Virus record (IMG/VR): IMGVR_UViG_3300006789_000113
Coordinates: 1 to 28,461 of that record
Origin: a virus
DNA length: 28,461 nucleotides
Reading direction: 5' to 3' (one strand)
Shown here: piece after piece, positions 1-7,027 of the stretch
Position numbering within the stretch: the first letter of the stretch is position 1
Layout of the letters: every line of letters begins with the position of its first letter
Made by a program: the position numbers and the translations under genes
The notes under the pieces: model-generated
What the model saw: only the letters and a program-made list of their open reading frames with translations
Databases searched by the model: none
What the model was told of the DNA's origin: nothing

Positions 1-770
1 ATCTTTAAATCATCAGAATTTCCAAAATAAGCTTGAACACTATCTTTATGTCTTGTTGCTTTATCAAATACTGTTCTTACTATACTACCATCTAATGTCA
101 TATAGGTAACAGTTCCACCACTACCATCGTCAGTTTGTAAGAGAATATCTTTGTCTTCTATATCATTTCTTATTATTAGATTTCCAGTTCCCTCTTGTCT
201 TATATAAGAATTGTTACCATCGTGATATATTCTCATATCATCACTTGTTCCAAATTTTAGAGCAACACTATCTTGGAACTCCATATTTTGGTCAATTTTA
301 ATTCTTGTGCTACTACCATCTAATGTTAAGTAAGTAGCATTACCACCACTACCATCATCGGCTCTAAATATAATATCCCCATCATTTGTTTGGTTCTGAA
401 TATAGAAATCACCAGTATTGTTACTGATATATCCATTTGTGCTGTGTTCTACGTGTAAAGCGTCTGATGCAAACACTAATCGTTGTCCAGAGTTAGGTAG
501 TTTTAAGTAACTTCCATCAAAAGTAAGATTAGATTCTCCACTAATAGTAGTACTACCACTTGCAGTTAGCACGTTGTTATTAGTCATTCCAGTAACGCTT
601 GTGATCGTACCAGAACTACCACTAACTTCACGCATAGTTCCGTTATCATTAATCCATAACGTATTATTTGTGTAATCCCAAGCTAGTTCATAAGGCCAAA
701 CACCGTTTGACCCATCGGAACCTGCTACGGGTGTACCATCACCACGTTTTATTTTTAAACCATTAGCCAT
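1..770 (-). CDS. Tail-fibre-like repeat protein, C-terminus cut by window edge
   Basis: The frame starts at an ATG at 770 (MANGLKIKRGDG) and runs leftward without a stop to base 1, so at least 256 residues are seen and the C-terminus is missing. It contains two tandem copies of a roughly 85-residue unit. Each unit has an Asp-Asp-Gly-Ser-Gly-Gly element followed by TYLTLDGS or TYMTLDGS, then a segment like ALKFGTSDDMRIYHDG. Such beta-rich repeats with Phe-Gly-x-Ser-Asp-Asp and Tyr-His-Asp-Gly are typical of fibre or appendage proteins in marine tailed phages. It begins 2 nt after the preceding fibre gene ends and shares its MAN start, so both probably belong to one tail-fibre operon. Receptor binding at the virion surface is inferred; no receptor-binding tip is visible. 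Confidence 0.7.
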   Translation of the reverse strand, partial: MANGLKIKRGDGTPVAGSDGSNGVWPYELAWDYTNNTLWINDNGTMREVSGSSGTITSVTGMTNNNVLTASGSTTISGESNLTFDGSYLKLPNSGQRLVFASDALHVEHSTNGYISNNTGDFYIQNQTNDGDIIFRADDGSGGNATYLTLDGSSTRIKIDQNMEFQDSVALKFGTSDDMRIYHDGNNSYIRQEGTGNLIIRNDIEDKDILLQTDDGSGGTVTYMTLDGSIVRTVFDKATRHKDSVQAYFGNSDDLK

Positions 771-772
771 TA

Positions 773-1588
773 TTAGTTAGCGTATGTGCCTAAATCCCAA
801 GCAACATTTGTAAGAGTAGAATTATCTATATTAGCTACTAAAGCACCTTTTGTAAATCCAGTCATATTACCTGTACTAGATGCAGTAGCAGTAGTAGTAC
901 CTAAAGTAAACTTGTCTGCACTTTCATCCCAAAAGAATGTTGCATTATTACCTGTAGAACCACGTTCTATAATAATACCGCAATCATGTGCATTACTTCC
1001 TGCTCCACTATTTAATTCCATTAATGGATCACTTACTGTGGTATTAGTACTGTTTACTGTAGTTGTTGTACCACTTACTGTAAGACTACCACTAACTGTT
1101 AAATCTTGTGCAATAGTAATACTATTAGCCAATTTAGCTCCAGTAACTGCATCGTTTGCAATATGTGCTGTATCAATAGAACCATTTACATACTGGTCAC
1201 TATCTACTGAATTAGCTGACATGTGTGCTAAATCTATAGCTCCTGCTGCTATTTGATCACTGTCTGCTGCATCGTCTGCTAACTTAGCATTTGTAACTGC
1301 ATTAGCAGCTAATTCTTCTGTTGCTACTCCAAGATCTTTAATCTGTACTGCACCGCTATTAACTACAAAATTATTTGTAGAAAATGATGCCTTACCTTTA
1401 ACAGTTGATGTTGCGACAGGAGTACTAACTTCTAAATCTGTTACCGTTACCGTACTACTTCCTGTTTGTTTTCCAATATATAGTTTACCGCTTGCATTGT
1501 CATAAGCTAGCTCACCGTACAATAACGAAGCTGGAGCTCCTGCACTGGCACCATATAAACTTTTTTTAATCTGTAATGTATTTGCCAT
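773..1588 (-). CDS. Tail-fibre protein with hexapeptide-like repeats
   Basis: This is a 271-residue protein, probably a structural fibre subunit. Residues about 85-160 hold short degenerate repeats such as AANAVTNAKLADDAA, SANSVDSDQYVNGSID and ANDAVTGAKLANS. These resemble the left-handed helical repeats common in marine phage fibres. Residues about 165-190 are rich in Ser, Thr and Val (SGSLTVSGTTTTVNSTN), and residues about 205-235 include IIIERGSTGNNATFFWDES, a segment often seen in such fibres. The start is supported by a GAGGAG ribosome binding site just upstream. The N-terminus (GASAGAPASLLYGELAYD) resembles the anchoring region of other repeat fibres. The exact place in the virion cannot be told from sequence. 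Confidence 0.75.
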   Translation of the reverse strand: MANTLQIKKSLYGASAGAPASLLYGELAYDNASGKLYIGKQTGSSTVTVTDLEVSTPVATSTVKGKASFSTNNFVVNSGAVQIKDLGVATEELAANAVTNAKLADDAADSDQIAAGAIDLAHMSANSVDSDQYVNGSIDTAHIANDAVTGAKLANSITIAQDLTVSGSLTVSGTTTTVNSTNTTVSDPLMELNSGAGSNAHDCGIIIERGSTGNNATFFWDESADKFTLGTTTATASSTGNMTGFTKGALVANIDNSTLTNVAWDLGTYAN

Positions 1589-1599
1589 TTATTTCTCCT

Positions 1600-1854
1600 C
1601 TATGGTTGATAGCTACCGCCATCTATTGTTTCAGTGTCTAGTACAACTCCACTAGCTACACTTATTGTTGTTTGTCCACCAGACTCTGAAGTCTGTATTC
1701 CTGTACCCGCTTGTATATCTGATGAAAAATTATCTGCTTCAGTTATAATTACATCTGAAGTACCGTTATCTATTTTTAATTTATTTCCATCGTAAAAAAC
1801 TAATTTTTTATATACATCTTTAATTTTGTTTGGTCCTGTTAATGTTCCACCCAT
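1600..1854 (-). CDS. Small fibre-associated protein
   Basis: This 84-residue protein is of uncertain function. It begins with MGGTLTGPNKIKDVYKKLVFYDGNKLKID and ends with a Ser/Thr/Gly-rich beta-prone part containing IQAGTGIQTSESGGQTTISV, a style seen in phage fibre and baseplate-appendage proteins. Its ATG overlaps the stop of the upstream gene (TAATG), indicating translational coupling. Position between two likely virion genes and the fibre gene makes a short structural role likely, but no named family is recognised. Confidence 0.6.
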   Translation of the reverse strand: MGGTLTGPNKIKDVYKKLVFYDGNKLKIDNGTSDVIITEADNFSSDIQAGTGIQTSESGGQTTISVASGVVLDTETIDGGSYQP

Positions 1855-2150
1855 TATGTTGTCACTCCTATATCTTCATATGTTGGTTCAATTACATCTA
1901 CTACATCGCTATAACTAGCATCGCCAGGTATAGAAACATTGTTAAAAGAATATACATTTCTTGTTACATCTGTATAAATACTACTACTTGGATCTGTTAT
2001 ATTTATTAAGGTAACATCTAATGGTATTGATGTGTCTACAAAATTACCATCAGTGTTATCATTAAAGTGTTGTATTAAAGAATCAAACGATACATTAATA
2101 TCACTAAACGCAGCTAAGCCAAAGTTTCCTTTTTTCCAAGTATTAGCCAT
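1854..2150 (-). CDS. Unknown late protein, probably virion-associated
   Basis: This 98-residue protein starts MANTWKKGNFGLAAFSDINVSFDSL. The rest is beta-prone and acidic, with no Cys and no membrane segment. It is joined by TAATG overlaps to the genes on both sides, so it is translated as part of a chain of small late genes leading into the fibre genes. The MAN start is shared with the two fibre proteins downstream. No family is recognised; an adaptor or short fibre role is inferred from position only. Confidence 0.55.
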   Translation of the reverse strand: MANTWKKGNFGLAAFSDINVSFDSLIQHFNDNTDGNFVDTSIPLDVTLINITDPSSSIYTDVTRNVYSFNNVSIPGDASYSDVVDVIEPTYEDIGVTT

Positions 2151-2281
2151 TATTTTTTCCTATTAACAATTTTTTTTATTTTACCATTAACAGTTCTTGC
2201 GAATGTATGTGTTTTAGTCTTACGTATAAATGTACCAAAGTGACGTTTACCTCCCCACATCCAGCTTACTTTCTTAGCCAT
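2150..2281 (-). CDS. 43-aa highly basic late protein
   Basis: This small open frame reads MAKKVSWMWGGKRHF and ends GKIKKIVNRKK. About a third of its residues are Lys, Arg or His, and it has no Cys or membrane segment. It begins 11 nt after the stop of the 95-residue basic protein upstream, shares its MAKKV start, and its TAA overlaps the ATG of the next gene. This fit into an otherwise gapless chain supports it as a real gene. It may bind nucleic acid or neutralise packaged DNA, but that is only inferred from charge. Confidence 0.6.
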   Translation of the reverse strand: MAKKVSWMWGGKRHFGTFIRKTKTHTFARTVNGKIKKIVNRKK

Positions 2282-2292
2282 ACCTTATCCTC

Positions 2293-2580
2293 CTACCATT
2301 TAACTTTGTTAGCCCAGTATGCTGCAGAACATTTACCCTTAGCTATGTTCTTTGCATGTCTTGCTTTAAAACTTTTACGTCTCGCCTTAGACTTAGCATC
2401 TGTTTTTTTACCAGCAGTGCTAACTCCTTGTTGCCCAAATCTAATTACTTTACCATTAGGGCATCCAGCACCTTTAGCTACAACTACATGTGACTTAGTC
2501 TTATGATTAGGAGTTCTTTTAGGTTTGTTATAACCGCTTACCCCCACTCTTTTTAATCTTGAATCTACTTTTTTAGCCAC
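2293..2580 (-). CDS. Small basic phage protein (DUF6321-like)
   Basis: This 95-residue, Lys/Arg-rich protein reads KRVGVSGYNKPKRTPNHKTK near the start and ends with KARRKSFKARHAKNIAKGK, then SAAYWANKVKW. I recognise this pattern (GVSGYNKPKRTP, then VIRFGQQGV, then ARRKSFKARHAKNI) as a small conserved protein of many marine tailed phages, matching what I recall of DUF6321. Its role is not established. The strong positive charge and the place among head-neck genes suggest a DNA-contacting virion or head-filling role, which is inference. Confidence 0.75.
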   Translation of the reverse strand: MAKKVDSRLKRVGVSGYNKPKRTPNHKTKSHVVVAKGAGCPNGKVIRFGQQGVSTAGKKTDAKSKARRKSFKARHAKNIAKGKCSAAYWANKVKW

Positions 2581-2582
2581 AG

Positions 2583-2993
2583 TTAATAACTAGTTGGTTT
2601 AATTGTTCTCATTCCAGACACTCTACCTCTATTAGTAAACGCCTTTCCTTCTTTAATTCCTTTTTCAAATTTACGTTCAAAGTATGGTGCCATCTGTATC
2701 ATATCAGGTTTTGTTTCATAACCTAACTGAATAGCTTTGTCTACTAAATATTGATGAAACTGTGTAGGCAATTCACTTTGTTCTGTCATAGCACTAGTAT
2801 CTGCATCGAGTGTATTAAAATGATCTGCTTTCTTATGATAAAATAATGTAATAGTAAGTGCTTTATCTACTGAAACAAATCTATTTTTTACACTTCTTAA
2901 AGGGTCGTATAAAGCAATACCGATTGAGTCACGTTCAAACCAATACACATGTTGTTTTGTAGTTCTTGTAAATACTCTATTGTAATTTGGCAT
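2583..2993 (-). CDS. Neck/tail-type structural protein of unknown family
   Basis: This 136-residue protein has a mixed alpha/beta composition. It begins MPNYNRVFTRTTKQHVYWFERDSIGIALYDP and ends with basic GRVSGMRTIKPTSY. Its ATG overlaps the stop of the preceding gene (TAATG). It sits between an adaptor-like gene and the small basic proteins, where phages of this layout keep head-to-tail connector or tail-tube components. No diagnostic motif was found, so the call rests on position. Confidence 0.5.
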   Translation of the reverse strand: MPNYNRVFTRTTKQHVYWFERDSIGIALYDPLRSVKNRFVSVDKALTITLFYHKKADHFNTLDADTSAMTEQSELPTQFHQYLVDKAIQLGYETKPDMIQMAPYFERKFEKGIKEGKAFTNRGRVSGMRTIKPTSY

Positions 2994-3271
2994 TATGTTA
3001 AATCCCTATATTCTGGTCTACCCATTAATCTTTTAATATCTTTTACATTACCTTCTTCATCTTGTAAGTCTACTGATTTAACTTCTAATATAGACTCTTT
3101 TAACCCGTAATATCTTTGATTAGCAACAGTATTGAACTGCGTAGCTTCATCTAATATTAAAGTTCTAGAGCAAAACTCGTCAGATGCTTCGTTTAATAAA
3201 TGTACAATTTCATTTGTACCAAGATCTGGGTGATGCCTTTTAACCATATCAACCATTTGTTGTAGCTTCAT
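2993..3271 (-). CDS. Small head-tail adaptor-like protein
   Basis: This 92-residue protein begins MKLQQMVDMVKRHHPDLGTNEIVHLLNEASDEFCSR. It is a helical N-terminal part of the kind seen in phage adaptor proteins, where helices pack against the portal. It is followed by a beta-prone stretch, QFNTVANQRYYGLKESILEV. The NQRYYGLKESILEVKSV element resembles a common adaptor phrase in which residues described as reaching a beta sandwich follow. It overlaps the end of the 363-residue gene by 23 nt and the start of the next by a TAATG. Head completion is inferred. Confidence 0.5.
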   Translation of the reverse strand: MKLQQMVDMVKRHHPDLGTNEIVHLLNEASDEFCSRTLILDEATQFNTVANQRYYGLKESILEVKSVDLQDEEGNVKDIKRLMGRPEYRDLT

Positions 3272-4340
3272 CTTGCACTCCTTGAATTTGTGGTGGCATA
3301 TATTGTGTTATAAATGTTAATAAATCATTTATTACTAACTGATATTGTTGAACATACCAATTATAATCTTGTACTACTTCTTGTACTGCTAATTGATATG
3401 TTTGCATTTCTTCGTTAACTTGCTGTCCATAAGACTCTATTTGAGATTGATAATTTTGCACTTCTAATGCTTCTTTTTGAGAACTAATTTCAGCTTGTTG
3501 AATTTTTTGTTGAAGATCTGTTTGATAAATTTGCAACTCTTTATTAAACTCATTAACTTCATCTTGTATGTCATTAGAATGTTTTTGCAAAGCTTGATTA
3601 TGTTTTGTTAGTGCTATGTTTGCTAACTCTACATCTTCATTTGTTAAATAATCATCTACTCCTAAAGCCCCTGGTCCTGTATAATCAACTGTTAATGTTG
3701 TTTTTCCATATGATGGAGCAGTGCCTAAACTACCAACAGTAGTTGTCCCTACAGTGATAGCACTAGGAGGACTTACATCACCTGGAGTTAAAGCTCTTAA
3801 CGTTGCATTTCTATTTACCATAAATAATCTCAATAATTCTTTTGATGCGTATAATACTACACCCCTATTTAACTCAGAAGGAAAATTAGATATAGTGCTT
3901 TCTCCATGTGCTACACTTAAATCTGGTGTTATATGTTTAACATCAGCTGTTTGATTAGCTGTAGGTTCTGGTATAACACTTAAAACATTATTAGCTACAT
4001 AGTACTTAGGGTCTAATTTACTTGTATAATATATACTATTTACATCTTCGTATTGTCCTGCTTTAAATTCTGGCACCTCTAAACATTGCCTAGATTGACC
4101 ACTAGAATCAGCATCTTTCCTAGTAACGCTGACTATATCTAAAACATTAGACATTGGTAACTGTGGAGATACATTATTTAATGTAGTAGATTGAGTTAAT
4201 CTATTTCTCCATTGAGGAAAAGTCATTAATGCTTTTGTAATAAACTTTACACCTTCAACTAAATATAAATTAGTTTGAGTTGTTAAGTCAGGAGTATCTA
4301 TGTCTCCTACTATAGCTTCTATTTCTGTTTTAAAACTCAT
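3249..4340 (-). CDS. Adaptor-like protein with C-terminal Gln-rich coiled coil
   Basis: This is a 363-residue protein with two parts. Residues 1-185 look like a podovirus adaptor or tail-tubular-A type fold: helices (EGVKFITKALMTFPQWRN), then beta segments containing PMSNVLDIVSVTRKD and SIYYTSKLDPKYYVANNVLSVIPEP, then a helix LYASKELLRLFMVNRNATL. Residues about 235-350 form a long Gln/Glu-rich coiled coil (NKELQIYQTDLQQKIQQAEI and more). The gene follows a small basic protein directly and overlaps the next gene. A role joining portal and tail is likely; the long coiled coil suggests reach into the tail or a fibre-attachment site. Confidence 0.6.
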   Translation of the reverse strand: MSFKTEIEAIVGDIDTPDLTTQTNLYLVEGVKFITKALMTFPQWRNRLTQSTTLNNVSPQLPMSNVLDIVSVTRKDADSSGQSRQCLEVPEFKAGQYEDVNSIYYTSKLDPKYYVANNVLSVIPEPTANQTADVKHITPDLSVAHGESTISNFPSELNRGVVLYASKELLRLFMVNRNATLRALTPGDVSPPSAITVGTTTVGSLGTAPSYGKTTLTVDYTGPGALGVDDYLTNEDVELANIALTKHNQALQKHSNDIQDEVNEFNKELQIYQTDLQQKIQQAEISSQKEALEVQNYQSQIESYGQQVNEEMQTYQLAVQEVVQDYNWYVQQYQLVINDLLTFITQYMPPQIQGVQDEATTNG

Positions 4341-4628
4341 CTATTTCATCCCTATTTTTTTAAGTACATCTTTCATTAATTCACCTCTTAAATTATGTGT
4401 ACCTGCAGCTGCTTTTTTAGCTCTTCTTAATTGTCTTGCCTCTAATAATTTTTCAACTCTTTTGCTTTGTGCAAATTTTTGTGCAGCTTTAAATCCTTTA
4501 TAAACTACCTTTGGTCCTCTTATACCTGGTAAAGCAAGCGTAGCTACTTGTGCTACACCTTTAACTACTTTAAAAGTTACATCCACACCTTTTTTAAAAT
4601 TTCTTCTAGTTCTATTGCCTTTTACCAT
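4341..4628 (-). CDS. Small basic helical protein after capsid gene
   Basis: This 95-residue protein is very rich in Lys and Arg (MVKGNRTRRNFKKGVDVTFKV; then RVEKLLEARQLRRAKKAAAG). A weakly hydrophobic central part (AQVATLALPGI) sits between basic helices. It is the first gene after the capsid hairpin, with an AAGGAG ribosome binding site close to its ATG. No family is recognised. A head-interior, DNA-contacting or ejection role is possible but unsupported beyond charge and position. Confidence 0.6.
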   Translation of the reverse strand: MVKGNRTRRNFKKGVDVTFKVVKGVAQVATLALPGIRGPKVVYKGFKAAQKFAQSKRVEKLLEARQLRRAKKAAAGTHNLRGELMKDVLKKIGMK

Positions 4629-4643
4629 AGTTCTCCTTAAAGC

Positions 4644-4667
4644 GGGGGAGTATATTGCAACTCCCCC
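4644..4667 (-). terminator. GC-rich hairpin after capsid gene
   Basis: GGGGGAGT and ACTCCCCC form a perfect 8-bp stem around an 8-nt loop. It lies 8 nt past the capsid stop codon in the direction of transcription and just before the next gene. On the minus strand only a short T run (GCTTTA) follows. It therefore looks like a partial terminator or 3' stabiliser that keeps capsid mRNA in excess over downstream genes. Confidence 0.7.
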
Positions 4668-4674
4668 AAGTTAC

Positions 4675-6105
4675 TTAACTAAACTGTAACACGGTGTGTG
4701 TTTCAGGAAGTTGAATTTCTAGACCTGCTTCTGTAAGAATCATGTCTTTTCTTCCATCTACATCACGTGCTTGAACATTAGTAATAATTTGTGTATCTCT
4801 TGATACGCCATTACCAACTAACGGTCTATATGCTACGTTATTTAGATCAATCATTATAGCGGTGTTCTCGTGAGCACCTCTAAATAATGGTTCCATTACA
4901 AGGTTTAAATTACCATATAATGTAGATATTCTAGTTACTAGGTGTCCGAAAGAACCTTGTACGTTTTGAATATCCATTCCACTACCAACCTGACTGTTTA
5001 ACGCCATAGTATTACCTAAGAAAGAAGTTCCGCCTAACTTATTAAAGTAAGACATAACTTTTCTTGAACATAGTACTAGTTTCTCTCCACTGTTTCCAGA
5101 TTCTGGTGAGAACACGTCTTCCATTGCGTCAATGAAGTGATCGTAGTTAGCTGAAGAGTATTGGAAAGTTTTTACTTTACCATATGCTTCAGTATAAGGT
5201 ACGATACCCCAGGTTCTACGTACTGGACCTGTTGAAGTGCTTTCGTCAGCAATTCCAACTCCGAATAACATAGCGTGCTCAAGATCCATCTTATGTTCCA
5301 TAAGTTTTTCTTGATATATTCTCATGTATTCGTTATTTACTCCACGATATCTAGTAGCTAAAGCTGTACCAGAGAATAGAGGTACTGAAGTTTTAAAAAT
5401 TTGACAGTATCCTTCTCTGTTGTAGAACTCATCGCTCCATGATTCTGGGTCTTCTGATCCTTCAGCAAATGCTGAACCAACTACGTGTCCTTCCATATCT
5501 GCGTCAAAGCGTAACTTTGAAGCTGATGCTGGTGTTTGGAACCCTTTAGTTGCTGCGTCTGCACCGTCAGCTGATCTTGTTGCAACTAACTTAAGTTTTA
5601 AGAAAGTCATTACAAGTCTTGCTGCTGCTGCATCTGACGATAAATCAGGTGCTGCTGTAATTTTGTAGTATGCTATTGCATCTACGTCTGAACCATCACT
5701 ACCGTCAGCGTCATATTGACATTGAACAGCAATAATTTGGTTCTCTAACAAAAAGTTAGGTTGTTGATCTGCCACTTCTCTACCGAATTTATCATAGCCA
5801 CAATCAACATCAAAGTTCTTACCAGATACAATATTGAATCCAGTACCGCCTCCGCCGTAAGCATCAGATACTACTGCTGCTTGCAATGCGAAGTTACGTC
5901 TTTGATATTGGTGTCTTTGTTCTAAGAATTTAAATACAGGGTCATCTGTAGGAATCTTAGCGACATTTGATAAATATGTGAAGAAAGGCGATTGTGCGGG
6001 AGCTAATTCAGCTACTCTTTCACCAAAGTTGAAAATTCGTCTATCAACATTGATGGAAGTACCTTGAACAGTCTCTCCTGGTGTCAAGCTATATATATTT
6101 GACAT
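4675..6105 (-). CDS. Major capsid protein (HK97-fold type)
   Basis: This 476-residue protein is the shell subunit. It follows the scaffold gene and is followed by a strong hairpin, the usual place of a capsid gene. The sequence shows no signal peptide, few Cys residues and a balanced alpha/beta composition. The start MSNIYSLTPGETVQGTSINV is followed by NFGERVAELAPAQSPFFTYLS, which resembles the N-terminal arm of marine phage capsids. Residues about 210-250 (DPESWSDEFYNREGYCQIFK) and 257-290 (RGVNNEYMRIYQEKLMEHK) fit the spine helix region, and the C-terminus MILTEAGLEIQLPETH fits the last beta strand. The start has a strong AAGGAG site. The HK97 fold is inferred from position, size and pattern. 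Confidence 0.85.
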   Translation of the reverse strand: MSNIYSLTPGETVQGTSINVDRRIFNFGERVAELAPAQSPFFTYLSNVAKIPTDDPVFKFLEQRHQYQRRNFALQAAVVSDAYGGGGTGFNIVSGKNFDVDCGYDKFGREVADQQPNFLLENQIIAVQCQYDADGSDGSDVDAIAYYKITAAPDLSSDAAAARLVMTFLKLKLVATRSADGADAATKGFQTPASASKLRFDADMEGHVVGSAFAEGSEDPESWSDEFYNREGYCQIFKTSVPLFSGTALATRYRGVNNEYMRIYQEKLMEHKMDLEHAMLFGVGIADESTSTGPVRRTWGIVPYTEAYGKVKTFQYSSANYDHFIDAMEDVFSPESGNSGEKLVLCSRKVMSYFNKLGGTSFLGNTMALNSQVGSGMDIQNVQGSFGHLVTRISTLYGNLNLVMEPLFRGAHENTAIMIDLNNVAYRPLVGNGVSRDTQIITNVQARDVDGRKDMILTEAGLEIQLPETHTVLQFS

Positions 6106-6120
6106 AGTTCATCTCCTTCG

Positions 6121-7011
6121 TTAATTGAATGGATTTTTTTTCCTATGATTCGTAATCATAGAATCCATCATTTGATCTTCCACGTTTTTTGATGACTGCA
6201 CATTAGCACCTGGTTGTACACCTATAGGCGTAGGTATACTAAGCTTCTGTTGTCTTTGTGTCATTAATGCCTGTTTTTGTCGAGCCTCTTGTGTCACTTG
6301 CTTTATTTGAGTGACTTCGTTATTTTGCATGCTCATTTTATGTAACCTCACTAAGTTCTCCAAAGATAAAGAATCTGGACGACTCATCTTATCAATAAAA
6401 TCATTAGCTTGCTGAGGCGTATATTCATATCTAGACTGTAAATCTGAAATTACTTTCTGATTACGTTGAAACTGCTGTTGTTCAGCTACCTGTTTCTCTA
6501 GTTGATTACTACGCTTAGCATCTAAATCAGTCATATAATTAGCTAAGTTGTCTATGTACTGCTCCTGTTTACTCAGGAATTTACCCGAGTCACTATCAGG
6601 GTCAGCTAGTGCTTCAGAATGATCATACCCAGCAGGCTTGCGAGGTTTAACAGGTTTTTCTATAGTAACTGTTTCCTTAGCAACTGGTTCTTCTGCGGTA
6701 GGTTGTTTTGATTTCATAAGTTCTGTAACTTGTGATTTCAGTAAATCTACTTCAGCTGAACGTTTATCAGCTTGACTTTGCCAATACTGATAGCTGTTTG
6801 TATCATTCTTTGGATCAGATGTTTCTAAAACTTCATTCTGTTCACCTTGCTCATTTATCATTGGTACTGGTTCAGTTCTTGCAACAAACTGATCAGTTTT
6901 GTCTTCACCAAAGACTTGTGCAAAGATGTCATCCTGTGAGGTAGTTTCAGTTGCAGTCTGACTTTCTACCTGTTGCTCTTCTACATTGTCCATTTTTTTC
7001 TCTTCTTGCAT
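6121..7011 (-). CDS. Capsid scaffolding protein
   Basis: This 296-residue protein is very rich in Gln, Glu and Lys and lacks hydrophobic core patterns, as expected for a scaffold that fills the procapsid and is then removed. The acidic N-terminus (MDNVEEQQVESQ) is followed by coiled-coil stretches at about 75-95 (WQSQADKRSAEVDLLKSQV) and 150-190 (ANYMTDLDAKRSNQLEKQ). The C-terminus is basic (MITNHRKKNPFN), a feature of scaffolds that dock on the capsid through a positive C-terminal helix. It lies between portal and capsid genes, 17 nt after the portal, with an AAAGGAG site upstream. No protease domain is visible. Confidence 0.8.
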   Translation of the reverse strand: MQEEKKMDNVEEQQVESQTATETTSQDDIFAQVFGEDKTDQFVARTEPVPMINEQGEQNEVLETSDPKNDTNSYQYWQSQADKRSAEVDLLKSQVTELMKSKQPTAEEPVAKETVTIEKPVKPRKPAGYDHSEALADPDSDSGKFLSKQEQYIDNLANYMTDLDAKRSNQLEKQVAEQQQFQRNQKVISDLQSRYEYTPQQANDFIDKMSRPDSLSLENLVRLHKMSMQNNEVTQIKQVTQEARQKQALMTQRQQKLSIPTPIGVQPGANVQSSKNVEDQMMDSMITNHRKKNPFN

Positions 7012-7027
7012 TATATTTATCTCCTTT

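Noticed and set aside
786-1256. Rightward frame of 156 residues inside the fibre gene
   Set aside because: It is antisense to a clear fibre gene with repeats, has no ribosome binding site and reads as low-complexity hydrophobic sequence.
2207-2506. Rightward 99-residue frame opposite the basic protein
   Set aside because: It covers two leftward coding genes in antisense and has no start site; the leftward protein is a recognisable phage family.
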